A stretch of DNA of 64,000 bases from positions 1-64,000 of the forward strand of contig JAGFVP010000140.1 of assembly GCA_021031095.1 (NCBI GenBank), given 5' to 3'. The stretch comes from Bathelium albidoporum. Lineage: Eukaryota; Ascomycota; Dothideomycetes; Trypetheliales; Trypetheliaceae. Shown here piece after piece: positions 45,735-57,000 of the stretch (positions within the stretch are counted from its first letter, which is position 1; every line of letters begins with the position of its first letter). The translations under genes and the position numbers were made by a program. The notes beneath the pieces are model-generated. The model saw only the letters and a program-made list of their open reading frames with translations. It did not search any database and was not told where the DNA came from.

Positions 45735-46771
45735 ATGGCGCCACAATTGGCATGGATAGGCCTTGGGAACATGGGCAGAGTATTGTGAATGCCTTCTCAG
45801 CATGTATGGTCCGTCACTAATCCATGGTAGGGAATGTGCAAGAATCTCGTCGAAAAAGGGAAACTGGACAAGCCCCTAATAATATACAACCGCACGACGA
45901 AACGCGCAGAGGATCTTGCAAAGCAGCTTCCCGCAGGCAAGACTGAGATTGCTTCTTCAATTGAGGCTGCCGTCAAGTCTTCCGATATAATATTTACCTG
46001 TGTGGGGGATGACAAGGCAATCACCGACACAATCGACGCCTGCCTCAAAGGCGACCCAAAGGACAAGCTATTTGTCGACTGCAGTACCGTCCACCCCGAG
46101 ACCACCAACGCTCTAGCAAAGACGATATCAGCAAAGGGCGCCGGATTTGTAGCATGTCCAGGCGAGTTTGCCGATTCCGCTCCTCACTGCTCTCCCTGAT
46201 ACGCAGACTAATGCTTGTTCCATGTGTAGTCTTTGGCGCCCCTGCTATGGCCGATTCAGGCCAGCTCGTTCTCGTCCTTGCCGGCCCCGCCTCGTCCGTT
46301 GACAAAGTGAAGCCGTACTGCACCGATGTCATGGGTCGTGCTATCATCGATTTCAGCGACCAACAGCATGGCCGCGCCACGCATCTCAAGATCATCGGGA
46401 ACACTTTCATCTTGAATATGGTGGAGACGCTGGCCGAAGGTCATGCACTGGCTGAGAAGTCGGGTCTGGGCAGCGACAACCTGCACAGGTTTATCGAGAC
46501 GATGTTTCCGGGGCCGTATGTCGCGTACTCGACTCGCATGACGTCGGGTGACTATCATAAGCGGGAGGAGCCACTGTTTGCGGTTGATCTCGCAAGGAAA
46601 GATGCAAGGCACGCAGCAGACTTGGCCAAGTCGGCGGGCGTGAAAATGGGCGATGTTGAGGTTGCTGATAACCACCTAAAAATGGTAAAGGAGCACATGG
46701 GATCGAGAGGAGACCTTGCCGGTATCTACGGTGCTGTGCGGAAGGAAAGCGGCCTTAAGTTCGAAGTTTAG
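45735..46771 (+). CDS. Beta-hydroxyacid dehydrogenase (3-hydroxyisobutyrate dehydrogenase-like)
   Basis: NAD(P)-dependent dehydrogenase of the 6-phosphogluconate/3-hydroxyisobutyrate dehydrogenase superfamily; substrate not determined. Exons 45735-45779, 45831-46161 and 46230-46771 give 305 aa, the usual size. Seen: dinucleotide-binding IGLGNMGRGM (8-17), the substrate-loop motif DCSTVHPET (98-106), GAPAMADSGQLVLVLAG (128-144), catalytic Lys179 and Asn183 in HLKIIGNTF, and a helical C-terminal domain. Intron 2 begins with GC (GCGAGT at 46162): the join CP-VFGAPAM requires it, and no GT donor restores the motif. It differs from the mitochondrial valine-pathway enzyme in having no evident transit peptide, so it is probably cytosolic and may act on short aldehydes or acids such as glyoxylate or succinic semialdehyde (inference). 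Confidence 0.9.
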
Positions 46772-47217
46772 ACGCATAGACCCAGTTGTTTCGTGTTGAA
46801 AATACCGTTAAAGCTCGCAGCACTTGTGATAGCACTGCTTGGATATTCCGAACGAAAAGGCTATCGTATCGATGTTCAATGGCGATAAAAGCACTCCTTT
46901 GAGTATTCCTGGGACTCCGTAAGGGCGCAAATCTTCGGAAGAGTTATTCAGTGCTCAGCTCGCTCGAAGGCTAAATTCTTCTCGAACAACCTTGCAAACC
47001 TATCCAGACTATCCAGCGGCGAAAGACAATTGCAATTTGGAAGCGTCCCCCAAGCCCGCTCTTCGGCTAACACATTGCTTTTCATAATGTTCTCCACCCA
47101 ATCCGATGTCGTCATTTACCAGGGAAACACTTCGTGCATGTGAAACATTGACCCTTTCCTTCAGATGGACCTTATCCGGGACCGTGCTCGGCACGTTTGA
47201 AACCAATATCCCTCGCA
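46772..47217. other. Convergent intergenic region
   Basis: About 450 bp between converging 3' ends. No feature is seen beyond probable 3' UTRs. Confidence 0.5.
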
Positions 47218-47805
47218 TCATTTGGAATTCTCCTCTATTTGCAATACGCCAACAGGCGTTCCTCCTTCACACGTGTTGTCCATGGTTCTTGTATCAATTA
47301 ATCCTCCAGGAAACAGATATATGTAGTCTGCCCTCCGTCCCGTCTTCTTCCCTTGACGCCCATCCGGCTCGGTCACCGCTTCCCCCTCTTCGTCTGGAAA
47401 CATGTACCAATCCAAGTGGTAGCCAATGGATATATTACATCTCGTGCAGGACCGCAGATACCTCTTCTCGAAGCCGGCGCTGGTCCTTATTACTTGCGCT
47501 TTCGGTGATACAGCTGTTCTGAAAAGCAGCGCGAAATGTTGATTTGGTCGCATCTCGGGAGACTTATCAGCGTCTGAAGTGGACGGACTGTGATCCCCAC
47601 TCGGCTCATGCTTCTGAGTATCCGGGTCTGCTTTCGAAGGTAATTGATCGGGGAGATGGAGGATGTAGGATTTATCTATATTGGACGTTCGGACCGGCAG
47701 CTCGGTGAGCGCTTGCGTGGCTGCAAGCACCAGTTGCCTGCACAGGCAATGATACGTATAGACTGGAGCCCTGTGCTCAGTCGAAGAAGACTGATTGTTT
47801 TCCAT
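47218..47805 (-). CDS. STEEP1-like (CXorf56/UPF0428) protein
   Basis: Homologue of the eukaryotic protein family known in animals as STEEP1, linked there to ER exit of STING and found with spliceosome-related proteins; the fungal role is unknown, and fungi such as this have no obvious STING partner. Single exon of 195 aa. Seen: the N-terminal signature VYTYHCLCRQLVL with C20 and C22, a block ALTELPVRTSNIDKSYIL (32-49), a low-complexity insert rich in Ser, Asp and Pro (about 56-90), then RTSAGFEKRYLRSCTRCNIS with C120 and C123, suggesting a four-Cys metal site split between the two blocks, and a C-terminal segment with YIYLFPGGLIDTR. The insert and tail differ from the animal protein. The start is the only ATG ahead of the conserved block. 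Confidence 0.75.
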   Translation of the reverse strand: MENNQSSSTEHRAPVYTYHCLCRQLVLAATQALTELPVRTSNIDKSYILHLPDQLPSKADPDTQKHEPSGDHSPSTSDADKSPEMRPNQHFALLFRTAVSPKAQVIRTSAGFEKRYLRSCTRCNISIGYHLDWYMFPDEEGEAVTEPDGRQGKKTGRRADYIYLFPGGLIDTRTMDNTCEGGTPVGVLQIEENSK

Positions 47806-48253
47806 CTCACGAATTATTTTCTCCCTTGATTCCTAGACACTGTCAATGGGCTATAGACAATCGCATTCGAAGTAGTGAATATTTGAATATCAATCTATGC
47901 GCAACTGCCTCGATTGAACAAGAGGATGAGATTTTTTAATGCCGAGCCAGTAGATGAGTATAATTAAATTTTGCAGAGCATCGACAAACCAAGAGGCCCT
48001 TATCCGAGTTCTCTCGTGCTGATCTTGAGCAGGCAGAACCAAGTATCAGGCCTTTTGCTGGAGTAACACGAGGTCGTATGTGCCAGAATATGTTTCTAAA
48101 CTCCGGCGTGTTTGGGTCCAGCGCTTTCAAATGATCGACGGATAATTGTTGGACCGGTCTCAGGACTCGGACACAAGTTTGAGACCACATATCTCCAAAA
48201 ACTACTACAGGAAACCCAAAAAATTAAGGAGAATTCTTGGATGAAATCAATAG
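47806..48253. other. Intergenic before tRNA
   Basis: About 450 bp containing the upstream region of the STEEP1-like gene and the 3' flank of the minus-strand tRNA gene. Nothing else was recognised. Confidence 0.45.
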
Positions 48254-48339
48254 TTCGGATACCGGGAGTCGAACCCGGCTCTACCCGGATTGCTGCTCTG
48301 CATGAGAGCGGGTGATGCTAGCCGATACACCATATCCGA
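48254..48339 (-). tRNA. tRNA-Glu (CTC) with short intron
   Basis: Reading the minus strand, the acceptor arm TCGGATA pairs with TATCCGA (7 bp), the T arm is CCGGG-TTCGACT-CCCGG, and the D arm is GTGTATCGGCTAGCAT. The anticodon stem ACCCG/CGGGT flanks loop CT-CTC-A, giving anticodon CTC (48306-48304). About 14 extra bases (TGCAGAGCAGCAAT) follow base 37, the canonical tRNA intron site. The discriminator base is A. All stems pair, so the gene looks intact. Confidence 0.92.
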
Positions 48340-49858
48340 GTGACGTGTTAATGAATTTAGACAATAATATATAGCAATATACATCTGTTATGATTGACTT
48401 TCTAAGAATGCAAGCAAGATGACAATTTACTGTGTGAACTTATGATATTCGTTATCAAGTTTAGAGACCGCCAGTGCGACAAGGTCATCCCACCCAAGAT
48501 CTAGTTACAGACATTGTGCAATCATCATTGGAGGAGTTGATGTGTGTATGTAAGCGTAATTCTTCGCAAGCGTCTTACTGCGTGTATGTATATTAGGAAG
48601 TCAAGACTTACAGGTTTAGGGGCATTGAATTGATGATCGAAGAGCATTAAAGCCGAAGCATTCAATTTGACTGCTCTACTGTACTTCGAGATGGTTTCGA
48701 TACACATAGGGAATTGAATTTCACCGAGATTTCCCAGGTTAGCATTTTCCATATTTGGGGTAAATTCACCGGCCATTATCTCAGAATCCAATGATCATCG
48801 AATAGGGAAGTGGAAGTACATGATAGCGCAGTCGAAACAGATGCAATTAGCAAGGGATCGAAGGATTTGAGAAATGACGAGACCAAGATGTCGAATGTAT
48901 CTGAGGCTATGGGCGGTAGAAAAACTAGTTTATATAGCACAAGATAGAGATCCTCAGCAAAGATAAGCGATGAACCTAATACGATACATGCCATCAGCAC
49001 TTCATACATGCGTCGACTGTGCCTGACCATGCGATTCTGTTGTCCGAGACATATTGGCGAAGAATGTCCAAGTACAGCAGCCTGCAAAGAAGTTACTGTG
49101 CTCAAACAAACTTTCTAAGTTTATCTCCATCAAGGCCATATCCGCTGTGCGTGATTCTTAGCAAGTCGCGTCGCGTGCCTAGAACAGTTCGCCTGAGAAG
49201 CATCACATTATCTTCGAAAGAATAGTGGTTTTTTGTCACTCTGTGTTACTTAGATGCATTGGTAGATGGTGACTTTTTGAGGGACAAAAAATGGCAGATT
49301 TGAACAGAAAGAGCTCCCGGTAATGAGGACGCACATATCCTATGTCAAAGAAAGGTATCGCGCCCACCAGGCATCTGAACTTACGTCATGAAGAGACTTG
49401 ATATATTGGATGACACAATAGAGATACAAGGTTTGCCTGAACTACCGAGTAGTAAAGGGCATGCTACACACGTAGAGATTTCCTGACACTATGGTGCTTA
49501 TTTTGACATTGTTGAGACATGCAATCTCTGCCGTTGTTGGCGTTTGGCTGTTGGAAACGATTGATTCGCTTCTTTTTTCCATTTCAAATATATCATTCTT
49601 ATTTCCGTCGACGAGTCGGAAGCGCAGCTGATATTTAAGTGGAGACAGTGGGGACGGCGAGTACCCCACGTACCACCCACCTCACCCCCACGTCTACCTA
49701 ATCAGTCTGAGTGTTGGTAAGATGAAAACAAATCCTTGATTTCTGTATCTCTGACCTAGCCGTTATTTTAGGGTCTTTACTTACCGGTCTGCATTGTTCA
49801 CATCGTAAAAGCATAAGATTCTTGTTCATCACACCGCCGTTGCCGCGCTTGTGGAGCA
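48340..49858. other. Intergenic, nothing firmly recognised
   Basis: 1.5 kb upstream of the histidinol phosphatase gene. Two minus-strand frames overlap slightly (48776-49105 and 48525-48791) and could be parts of one small gene, but I cannot make a consistent splice model. The section near 48605-48770 is listed separately as a possible exon. Confidence 0.4.
48604..48773 (-). other. Possible small-gene exon, unknown
   Basis: A minus-strand stretch from ATG (MAGEFTPNMENANLGNLGEI) through KLNASALMLFDHQFNAPKP ends at a good GTAAGT donor. Composition is protein-like. Splicing to the nearest AG would give an immediate TAA, making a very short protein, so the model is unconvincing. No family recognised. 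Confidence 0.25.
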
Positions 49859-50897
49859 ATGCCCTTTTCCCACCATAGTCACTCGGGCCAGTTCTGTCCC
49901 GACCATGCCAAGGATTCACTGGAAGACGTAGTCCGCATGGCCATCTCAAAGAACATGCAAGTTTTTGCTCTCACGGAGCACATGCCTAGAGGGGAGCTCG
50001 ATCTGTATCCGGGTGAGGTCAGGACGCGGTCCTCCGAAGACTTCGGTCGTTAATGCAAGTCACTGAGTGTATGGGCAGAATGAAACGCTGGCGAGCCTAA
50101 TCAAGACACATGATCGATTCTTTGAAGAGGCTGAGAGGCTAAGGGAGAAGTACAGAGATCAGATTGAGGTTTTAGTGGGGTTTGAAGGGGAGTGGATCAG
50201 AGAACAGTCCGTCTTGTTGATGCAGGATCGACTGAAGAAGCACAGAGTCGATCTGTTCGTGGGGTCGGTACATCACGTTCATACAATTCCCATTGATTTT
50301 GACAAAGCTATGTACGTCAAGGCGAGGGAGAAGTCAGGCGGGACAGATGAAGGGTTATTTGGTGATTACTTTGATGCGCAGCTGGATATGCTGCATGCCA
50401 TGAAACCGCCAATAGTGGGGCATTTTGACCTCATCCGGCTTTTCAGCGAAGATGCAAATCGCAGCTGGAGAGAATGCGGGGTTGTCATCTGGGAAAAGAT
50501 AATGCGGAACCTTCGGGCAGTCGCGGCATATGGAGGATTGTTGGAGATCAATTCATCTGCATTGCGAAAGGGAATGGACGAGCCATATCCCAAGATAGAA
50601 ATTTGCCAGGTAAGTCGCGATCAGGACTTTGCCTACACATGGCGAACGATTTCTTACATTGTCAAGGCTTTCTTGGAACTACAGGGTAGATTTGTGCTCT
50701 CTGATGATAGCCATGGCGTAGAACAGATTGCTCTCAACTACCATAGGGTGCTGAAGGCAATCAAAGCAGCCGGGATTCAGCAAATCAATTACTTGACTCG
50801 CACGGAAAAGACGGACCTCAACCCGCGTTTTCCTGGTGTGCAGGTCTTCGGTACGACGGTAACGTCTCTTGAGGGACACATGATCTTCGACGCATGA
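49859..50897 (+). CDS. HIS2: Histidinol-phosphatase, PHP family
   Basis: Removes phosphate from L-histidinol phosphate, the eighth step of histidine synthesis, in the cytosol. Three exons: 49859-50017, 50079-50609 and 50667-50897, giving 306 aa. Seen: the PHP-domain metal motif HHSHSGQFCPDHA at the N-terminus, ALTEHMPRGELDLYP, the third motif LVGFEGEWIR, VGSVHHVHTIPIDFDK, a fourth metal motif GHFDLIRLF and the C-terminal GRFVLSDDSHGVEQIA. These metal-binding His, Asp and Glu residues are all present, so activity is expected. The second intron (GTAAGT...GTCAAG) is firm, as it restores EICQ-AFLELQGRF. The first (GTCAGG...GGGCAG) is a choice among a few in-frame alternatives, including GTGAGG at 50013, and may be off by a few residues. 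Confidence 0.93.
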
Positions 50898-53220
50898 TCG
50901 GCAAAAGACGAAACGTACCTAGGTGGCTTAACCGAGCGGACGAAACCTTGGGATTCCTGCTGTGTTGCAATAGACTCAGATGCAAGCTTGGCGTGCCGCA
51001 AGTTCGGGGAAAGCCGGCAGGTGGATCTGAGCAGTCCCCGAGCATGACCGGGTGCGTGCATGCACTCCACTGTTCCGCCGTATAAAGTTAAAGTGCGGCT
51101 CTGCTGTCTGTCTCGAACATAAAAAGGACTTTGTCGGCGTAGATAGGCAGAGAAGGAATCAAGCAACCGTGTGTGAAGAAAGCAAGCTCCGGGCGAGCAT
51201 GCACAGCTCGACTTCGCTGCTCCTACAGTATTTGGTGATGGTACCCTATTTCGCAGAGTCAATGTGCTGGCGAAGATCACTACAAGCAGAGCTAGATCGT
51301 GAAAGAATGCCGGCGAGATCATACATGCTCCGTTAAGAAGGCATCTCCAAATAGTCTTTTGCATCGCAGCCTTGTCGCTCCCCTGGCATGTTCGCTTTTT
51401 TCAAGGCCAGCAATCTCTGCTCCTCTCCCTCATGGTCTTGGTCTTGACGCATGTCCAGATGGAGTAATGCGTTCCTCTGGCTTAATGTTGACTAGGGCGG
51501 CAAGGAGTCGACACGATGCGATTCGCCGAGCCAGCCCGGCTCTGCTTTCTGGGTCCAATAGGCAGCTTGTAAAAGTTCCGAACCGGCTCGACGGGCTGAC
51601 ACAGCAGTGGACCCGGGTCATAGTCCTCGGCCCCCGTCCGAGGCGAATGTGACGGAGGTTGCAGAGCAGTGGTGGCTGCTGCTGCTGCGCACGTCGGTTG
51701 GATCTGCATCCCCACGGCCTCAGGCTCAAGCGCCCACGCCCACGTTTCCCATCTCACGGTTTGACTAACGCCCCGCAAATGCAGTGGGAATGCTACGCGA
51801 TTTTCCGCCCGCAAGCTAGAAGCAGGCGAGGGCGGCCTGCTCGGCCTTGTGGAAGCCGGTCCGGCAGTATTGCGCCTGACTGGACCGCCCCTGCAGAATG
51901 CTCTAATGTTAGAGATCCTTCGGCAGACGATGGTTGCGAAACCGTGGCACGGCAGGTGTGTCTGCGGTGCGGTGATGGCCGAGTGAATGCTTCATTGGTC
52001 GGTAGGTAGGAGAGAGCAAGAGAGATGTGAGGTCGGAATTAGGGCTTCAGCCACAACGGGGCTGCACAAGCGGGGACAAGGCATGCGCTCAGCTGCATGA
52101 ACGCCATCGACAGCCGACGGTGCTTTTGGGCATGGACACATGCAGCCCTGCCACGGCGCTTTGATCTACGATGGGGGACCCTCCACGCCAGCTGTGTTGA
52201 TTTTGGCGGCTACTGCGTCTCGAGTATGGAGGTATTTGTAGCTCGATCCACAGCTTGGATTGTGGGCAGCAAACTCGCGGACCTTCCGAACGACTACCAC
52301 ATTCGTCACATCTCACCAACCCCTTACCTGATCCACCGGAAAGACCGACTAGATGGCACCGCGTGTACGGCACGGTCACCCGGGGTCCGGTCGACAGCAG
52401 AGGGTAGTTAGCTCTACTTTAGTTAGGCACGCCCAAGGCTATCCTTTGCCTCCTCCGCGACTGGCCAGTGGACGCTCAACCGAGACGCACTGCTTCACGA
52501 CGGTCTCTAGCTTCAAGCGAAGTATCTCTTGCTAGCGAACCATCATCTGTCGTTTCACCTTGTCAGGCAAGCCACCGTGAAGGTGGAGCGCATACCTGCT
52601 AAACTTTCATTCGGCATGTGTCACGCCTAGTTGCGAATGTCGCTCCCGCCGTAACCAGCATTTGAGCGGTTGACATGCAGGCAATACATAAGCTTCGCCC
52701 TTGAGCAGATCAATCATTTAGCCTGGTCGGAGAGCCCTCCGAGCATGGCCGGCTAGATGCGTCTTCTGTCCCTGGTGTAGCCTTGAGGTAATGACAGGCG
52801 TAGGAGGTGTGCGTGTTTCGCTCGCTTTGAAGCATTTTACGGTGTAGCTAGGTCCCTTTTCTTATAAATAATCGCAGCACCCACACACATCAAGGCTACA
52901 TCTTGACCATCAGCTGGCTTTTTACAATTGTTTAGCATCATCATTTTGGGCAGGCGTGCGTGCAATTATTTCCCATTCCAAACCACGCAACGTCAGACCT
53001 ATCGTGAGCAAATCCCCACTGGACCCATATCACAGACCTAAGACTTGTTGCTGGCACGTCTTTTGATCAGCTCGCTTCTCGCTCAAGTGGGTACCTTCCG
53101 AATCTGGCTCTTGGCGGCTGACTGTTCCGCAATTGTTTTTTCTCCGGAAAATGTCGACATTGACCTCTATACTGTAGCCGAAGCGAAACACCAACCTACT
53201 TTTTTTCTGCAACTTCCATC
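50898..53220. other. Gene-poor interval upstream of FKBP gene
   Basis: 2.3 kb of largely GC-rich sequence with frames up to 191 codons (50789-51364 minus), which overlap the 3' end of HIS2 antisense and have no domain. TATAAATA at 52863-52870 lies about 350 bp before the FKBP start and could be its TATA box with a long leader. No RNA gene or repeat is recognised. Confidence 0.4.
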
Positions 53221-54010
53221 ATGGGCGTTGACAAGAAAGTCCTCAAGACCGGCAACGGTAAGGATTTCGCCAAGGCTGGTGATAACGTCACCATCGAGTA
53301 CACTGGATATCTATACGATCCCAACCAATACGGGAATAGCTATAAGGGCAAACAGTACGTTCGTCGCTGGGCCGCTTTCTCCTAGTCCGCTTGAAAGATC
53401 AGTCATTGATCCTCAGAAGATTTGACTCGTCTGTGGGCCGAGGTGACTTTGTTACTCCCATTGGAATGGGACGTGTTATTAGAGGTAACTTCACGTTGTA
53501 TTCTGTATTCTGTATTCTGTATACATTGAACAGCCTTGGCAAACTAAACGCATTGTTTAGGTTGGGATGACGGAATTCTAAAAGCTGACGGGGGCATGTC
53601 GCTTGGTGAGAAAGCAACTCTTACCATCTCAAGGTTCGTTTGCGAAAACACCTCCGCTTTTCTTTGACTTCGTTCTATCTGGACTTTAAGTACAGAACGT
53701 TCACTAATACGAGAGCAGTGATTATGCCTACGGGGATCGGTACGTCTACGCAAAGTGACCCGAGTTAATACGAAGACCATGTCAGGGCCAATTCATTCAC
53801 CTCAGAGGCGCTGACATAAGTTCTCATACAGAGGCTTCCCAGGCCACATTCCGCCTCACTCTACTCTAGTCTTGTAAGTCTCATCCTGGATTTTGGGTGG
53901 CTGAGAAGAAAATTCCATCGGGTATCGGTCTGCCGCTTTTCATTTGGCCCAACTGACGGGTCTTTAGTGACGTTGAATTGGTGGGTATCAACAATAAGAA
54001 GAAAGCATAG
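53221..54010 (+). CDS. FPR1: FKBP12-type peptidyl-prolyl isomerase
   Basis: Cytosolic prolyl cis-trans isomerase and target of FK506 and rapamycin. Six exons: 53221-53354, 53420-53484, 53561-53633, 53720-53740, 53832-53873 and 53968-54010, giving 125 aa. Seen: the FKBP fold motifs VTIEYTGYL, QFDSSVGRGDF, IGMGRVIRGWDDGI, GEKATLTISSDYAYGDR, GFPGHIPPHSTLVFDVELV. The usual ligand-pocket residues (Tyr in YTG, Phe-Asp in QFDSS, Phe in GDF, Val-Ile and Trp in RVIRGW, Tyr in YAYGD, Phe in VFDVEL) are all present, so FK506 or rapamycin binding is expected. Between YTG and FDSS there are about nine more residues than in human FKBP12 (LYDPNQYGNSYKGKQ), enlarging one loop. The 21-nt exon 4 is the shortest. 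Confidence 0.94.
53497..53521. repeat. Short tandem repeat in FKBP intron
   Basis: Three full copies and a partial of the 7-mer TGTATTC in intron 2 of the FKBP gene. A simple microsatellite-like tract, likely to vary among strains. Confidence 0.85.
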
Positions 54011-57000
54011 AGACTCCAGACAGGGGTGGTATTGATTCCCTGGTGGCCGCCATCTCCGCAAAGTTCCGCTGGTGATTATTACGGGTACCTCTCTAGGGGA
54101 TTTGAATGCTATCTTATCTTATCTCTTGCTCGTTTGTCTTCCGGCCTACGTTCATTGACTCTGAAACCCACACCAATGTCTCTGTAGAAGGTTTCTTGGC
54201 TGAGTTTGACGAATAGATTTGGGAGCAGTTTCTAATGGGACAGACGTACACCGAAAAAGTTGGCAGCGTTTTCCACTGAACCTTTCTTCCATGCACGGCC
54301 ACCCGTATAGCTTATTGAATATGGATCAATGTTAGAAATGATTTTAACGTTTACTATGATGTCTCTGAATTATCTGGGCAGCGTAATCACCACCTCATGC
54401 ACCCACACGAGACTCCGTGGGAAAAAATAGCAATGACCCCATGGTACCCTTAGTCGAAGTCGAGTATTTTCGCATGCCATCTTAAATCACGAATCCGTTC
54501 TTAGCCGGAAGTTTGGGTGTCTGCTTTTTGCACTATTCTCGTGCCTGATTAGCATGAGTGCGGGAGGGTCGGGACGGTGCCGGTGGCAGGATCTACCCTT
54601 GTTATTGAGCTGATGTCCAATGGTCTTTAAATACTAAATTGAGCCCAATGCACGATTGCATCTTGTTTTTTGCGACTCTGCAAATCGAAAGTACTGCTGG
54701 ACCCCGTCTCAGCCACATTGTTTACTACGCCTCCCACTTAGCCGGCGAAGCTCGTGTTTCGCACTATCATGTCTGCATTGCTGCAGTAGCGATATTATCG
54801 TATACCATGGTTTGTACCCACCACAATTTGAGCGTCGGAATCTCTGGTGGAAAAGATGAGGAGGCGGCCATTTCCGTAAGTTCCCTGTTTCTCGGATTTA
54901 CCGATCGGAATCTTAACAATCTCCACTTCATTCTGGCCCGATTTTTGAATTTGTTGAGGCTAGGTGCTCCGAATGCACTTTCTTGAAGCGGAACCGGCAG
55001 ACGAACATGTGGTGATTTGGGTCTTAGATGATAGGCTTCTTGATTGGGCTTCCGTACCTAGCTAGTACTTCTTAACTTTCGGCCATGTTGCATCATTTCC
55101 TGGTAGCTGTGACATCTGTATAGTTCCAATGCAAATTGTCGTACTGCCCGCGCTCGTAACTGCGGTGGCTTGTTGACAAGCTTGAAAGCGGAGTCCTTAC
55201 CCCGCCAATGGATCGGAGGTTATTAAGGGGTTGGGAAGACCCAAGACCGGCCACGCCGGGCGAAAGCGCCAATGGAATGGGTCAAATCGTCGTCAAGCCA
55301 GAGCTCCGGCTACGCTCTGCGCACATTGCTGAAGTTGTTGAATCTCAAGTTGTGGCGTTCTTATGAGGTCATTGGTTCGTGCATATGTGCTGGCGATCCT
55401 GATGCAGATCGTTGGCGTTTTGGCGTAGTTTGGGCAGGCTTGGCAGCTTTTGGAAAGGCGTCTTATGCAACGTCCCAAGCCATGCGACGAATAGAAGCCC
55501 GGTCAGTCGTGTGCTGGAGTTCCGCTGGCTACATCTTTGGGGGTGTGAAATCCGGGTTTGCAGTGCGTATGTCGGTGAGGAGAGCTGCCGTGGAAACTTC
55601 CTCTGGTGCCATCGCATTGCACTGCATTGCATATTTCTCAATAGAAATGTGGAGACAAGCGCCCTGGAAGCTGCTTGCTCAGGACGACCCTGTGGCTTTT
55701 CGGCTGCTGCAAACCTCTTAGATCGTCGTTAACGAGCATGACGCGCAGTTTGTTCCCTCGATACGAGTACCGCATACAGCATGCAGACGCGAGCTAACTC
55801 CAGTTTGGCAACACAACACTTCGCGTATGGTCACGCGTTTTGGCAGCATCGAGGCCATTTGTCACGCTCAGAAGCCAGCGCAGTCGGTTCTCAGCTTTTG
55901 CTAGCCGCCATAGCCATCGTAACGGTCTCTTTTCCCTGAACAAACCCAAGAAGGGAATCCACTCCCTCTAAAATTCTTAATCATGGGCTGACGCAACTGG
56001 AACCAGGCTAGGTATTGTCCGATGGCACGATAATCTGTTCTGAATGGGTCCGGGACGAGCGAGCTTCCAAAGTCGATGGCTAGTCCCTGGAAGATGCTTT
56101 GCTACAAGACGCCCGCTGCTGAAGGGTTGTTCGCACATCGCCGCTTTTGCCCATTCTTTTCCCCGGATGAACGTATGCCAATCGGAGTTGCCTCTCTTAA
56201 CTCTGCAGTGTCTTGCGAACTGTCAATCTCGTCCAAGGTATGAGCGAAGGAACGACAGCAAAGCACCATATGGATAGCCTTGAGGGCGTTTGACAGACTG
56301 TTCACCGTACGTTGAAACCGCTATCATCTCACCAGTATTTGCATGGGCAATAGTACATCAAACAATTTTGTGCAAAGAATTACCAGTACTCAAGATCCTC
56401 CAACTCCTTTTTCTTGACTTTCTTGAGCCTCTAATATTACAATTAAATGCAATTCCCTTTGACACCACACCATGTAAAATACGAAAATGGTCTGAGCGAA
56501 AAGCGGTGAAAAGATTAAGCGTAAAGACAAGGTAGGTAGTAGGCAAAAAGGCTGTCATGTTTTTCTTCCGAACACAGGCCGCGCTGAAGCACTTTGAGTG
56601 CAGGTGGACGCGGATGAAGTTCATCTGATCGAGAGCTTTCCAGTTTTCGGAAAATTTGCTGCACCCGAACTAAGTGCAATTTCCTCGAGCACCAAGGATG
56701 GATTGCCGCGGTCCGCGACAGAGGAGCTTGGAATTGGGGGAAAGAGGAGCATCCTTGGGTTTTTTTTACCCACGTGTCTGCTTAGATGACGTCTGACTGA
56801 CGCTGCGAGCCTGCAAACATTCCCGAACACTCTTCGGATTGGAGAATTTCTGGGCACCAGATTCAAAACGTGGCCGTGCTTTCACGAAAAGACTATCGTA
56901 CAGAGGGAAGCAGGAACATGAAGCTGGATAGTGCCAAGATGACTTTGTTCAGCAACCAGGGTCGGACATCACCCTCCCGACCTTGCGTGTTCGCCTCCTC

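Noticed and set aside
50789..51364. 191-codon minus frame after HIS2
   Set aside because: Overlaps the HIS2 3' end antisense, with no domain; low-complexity GC-rich translation.
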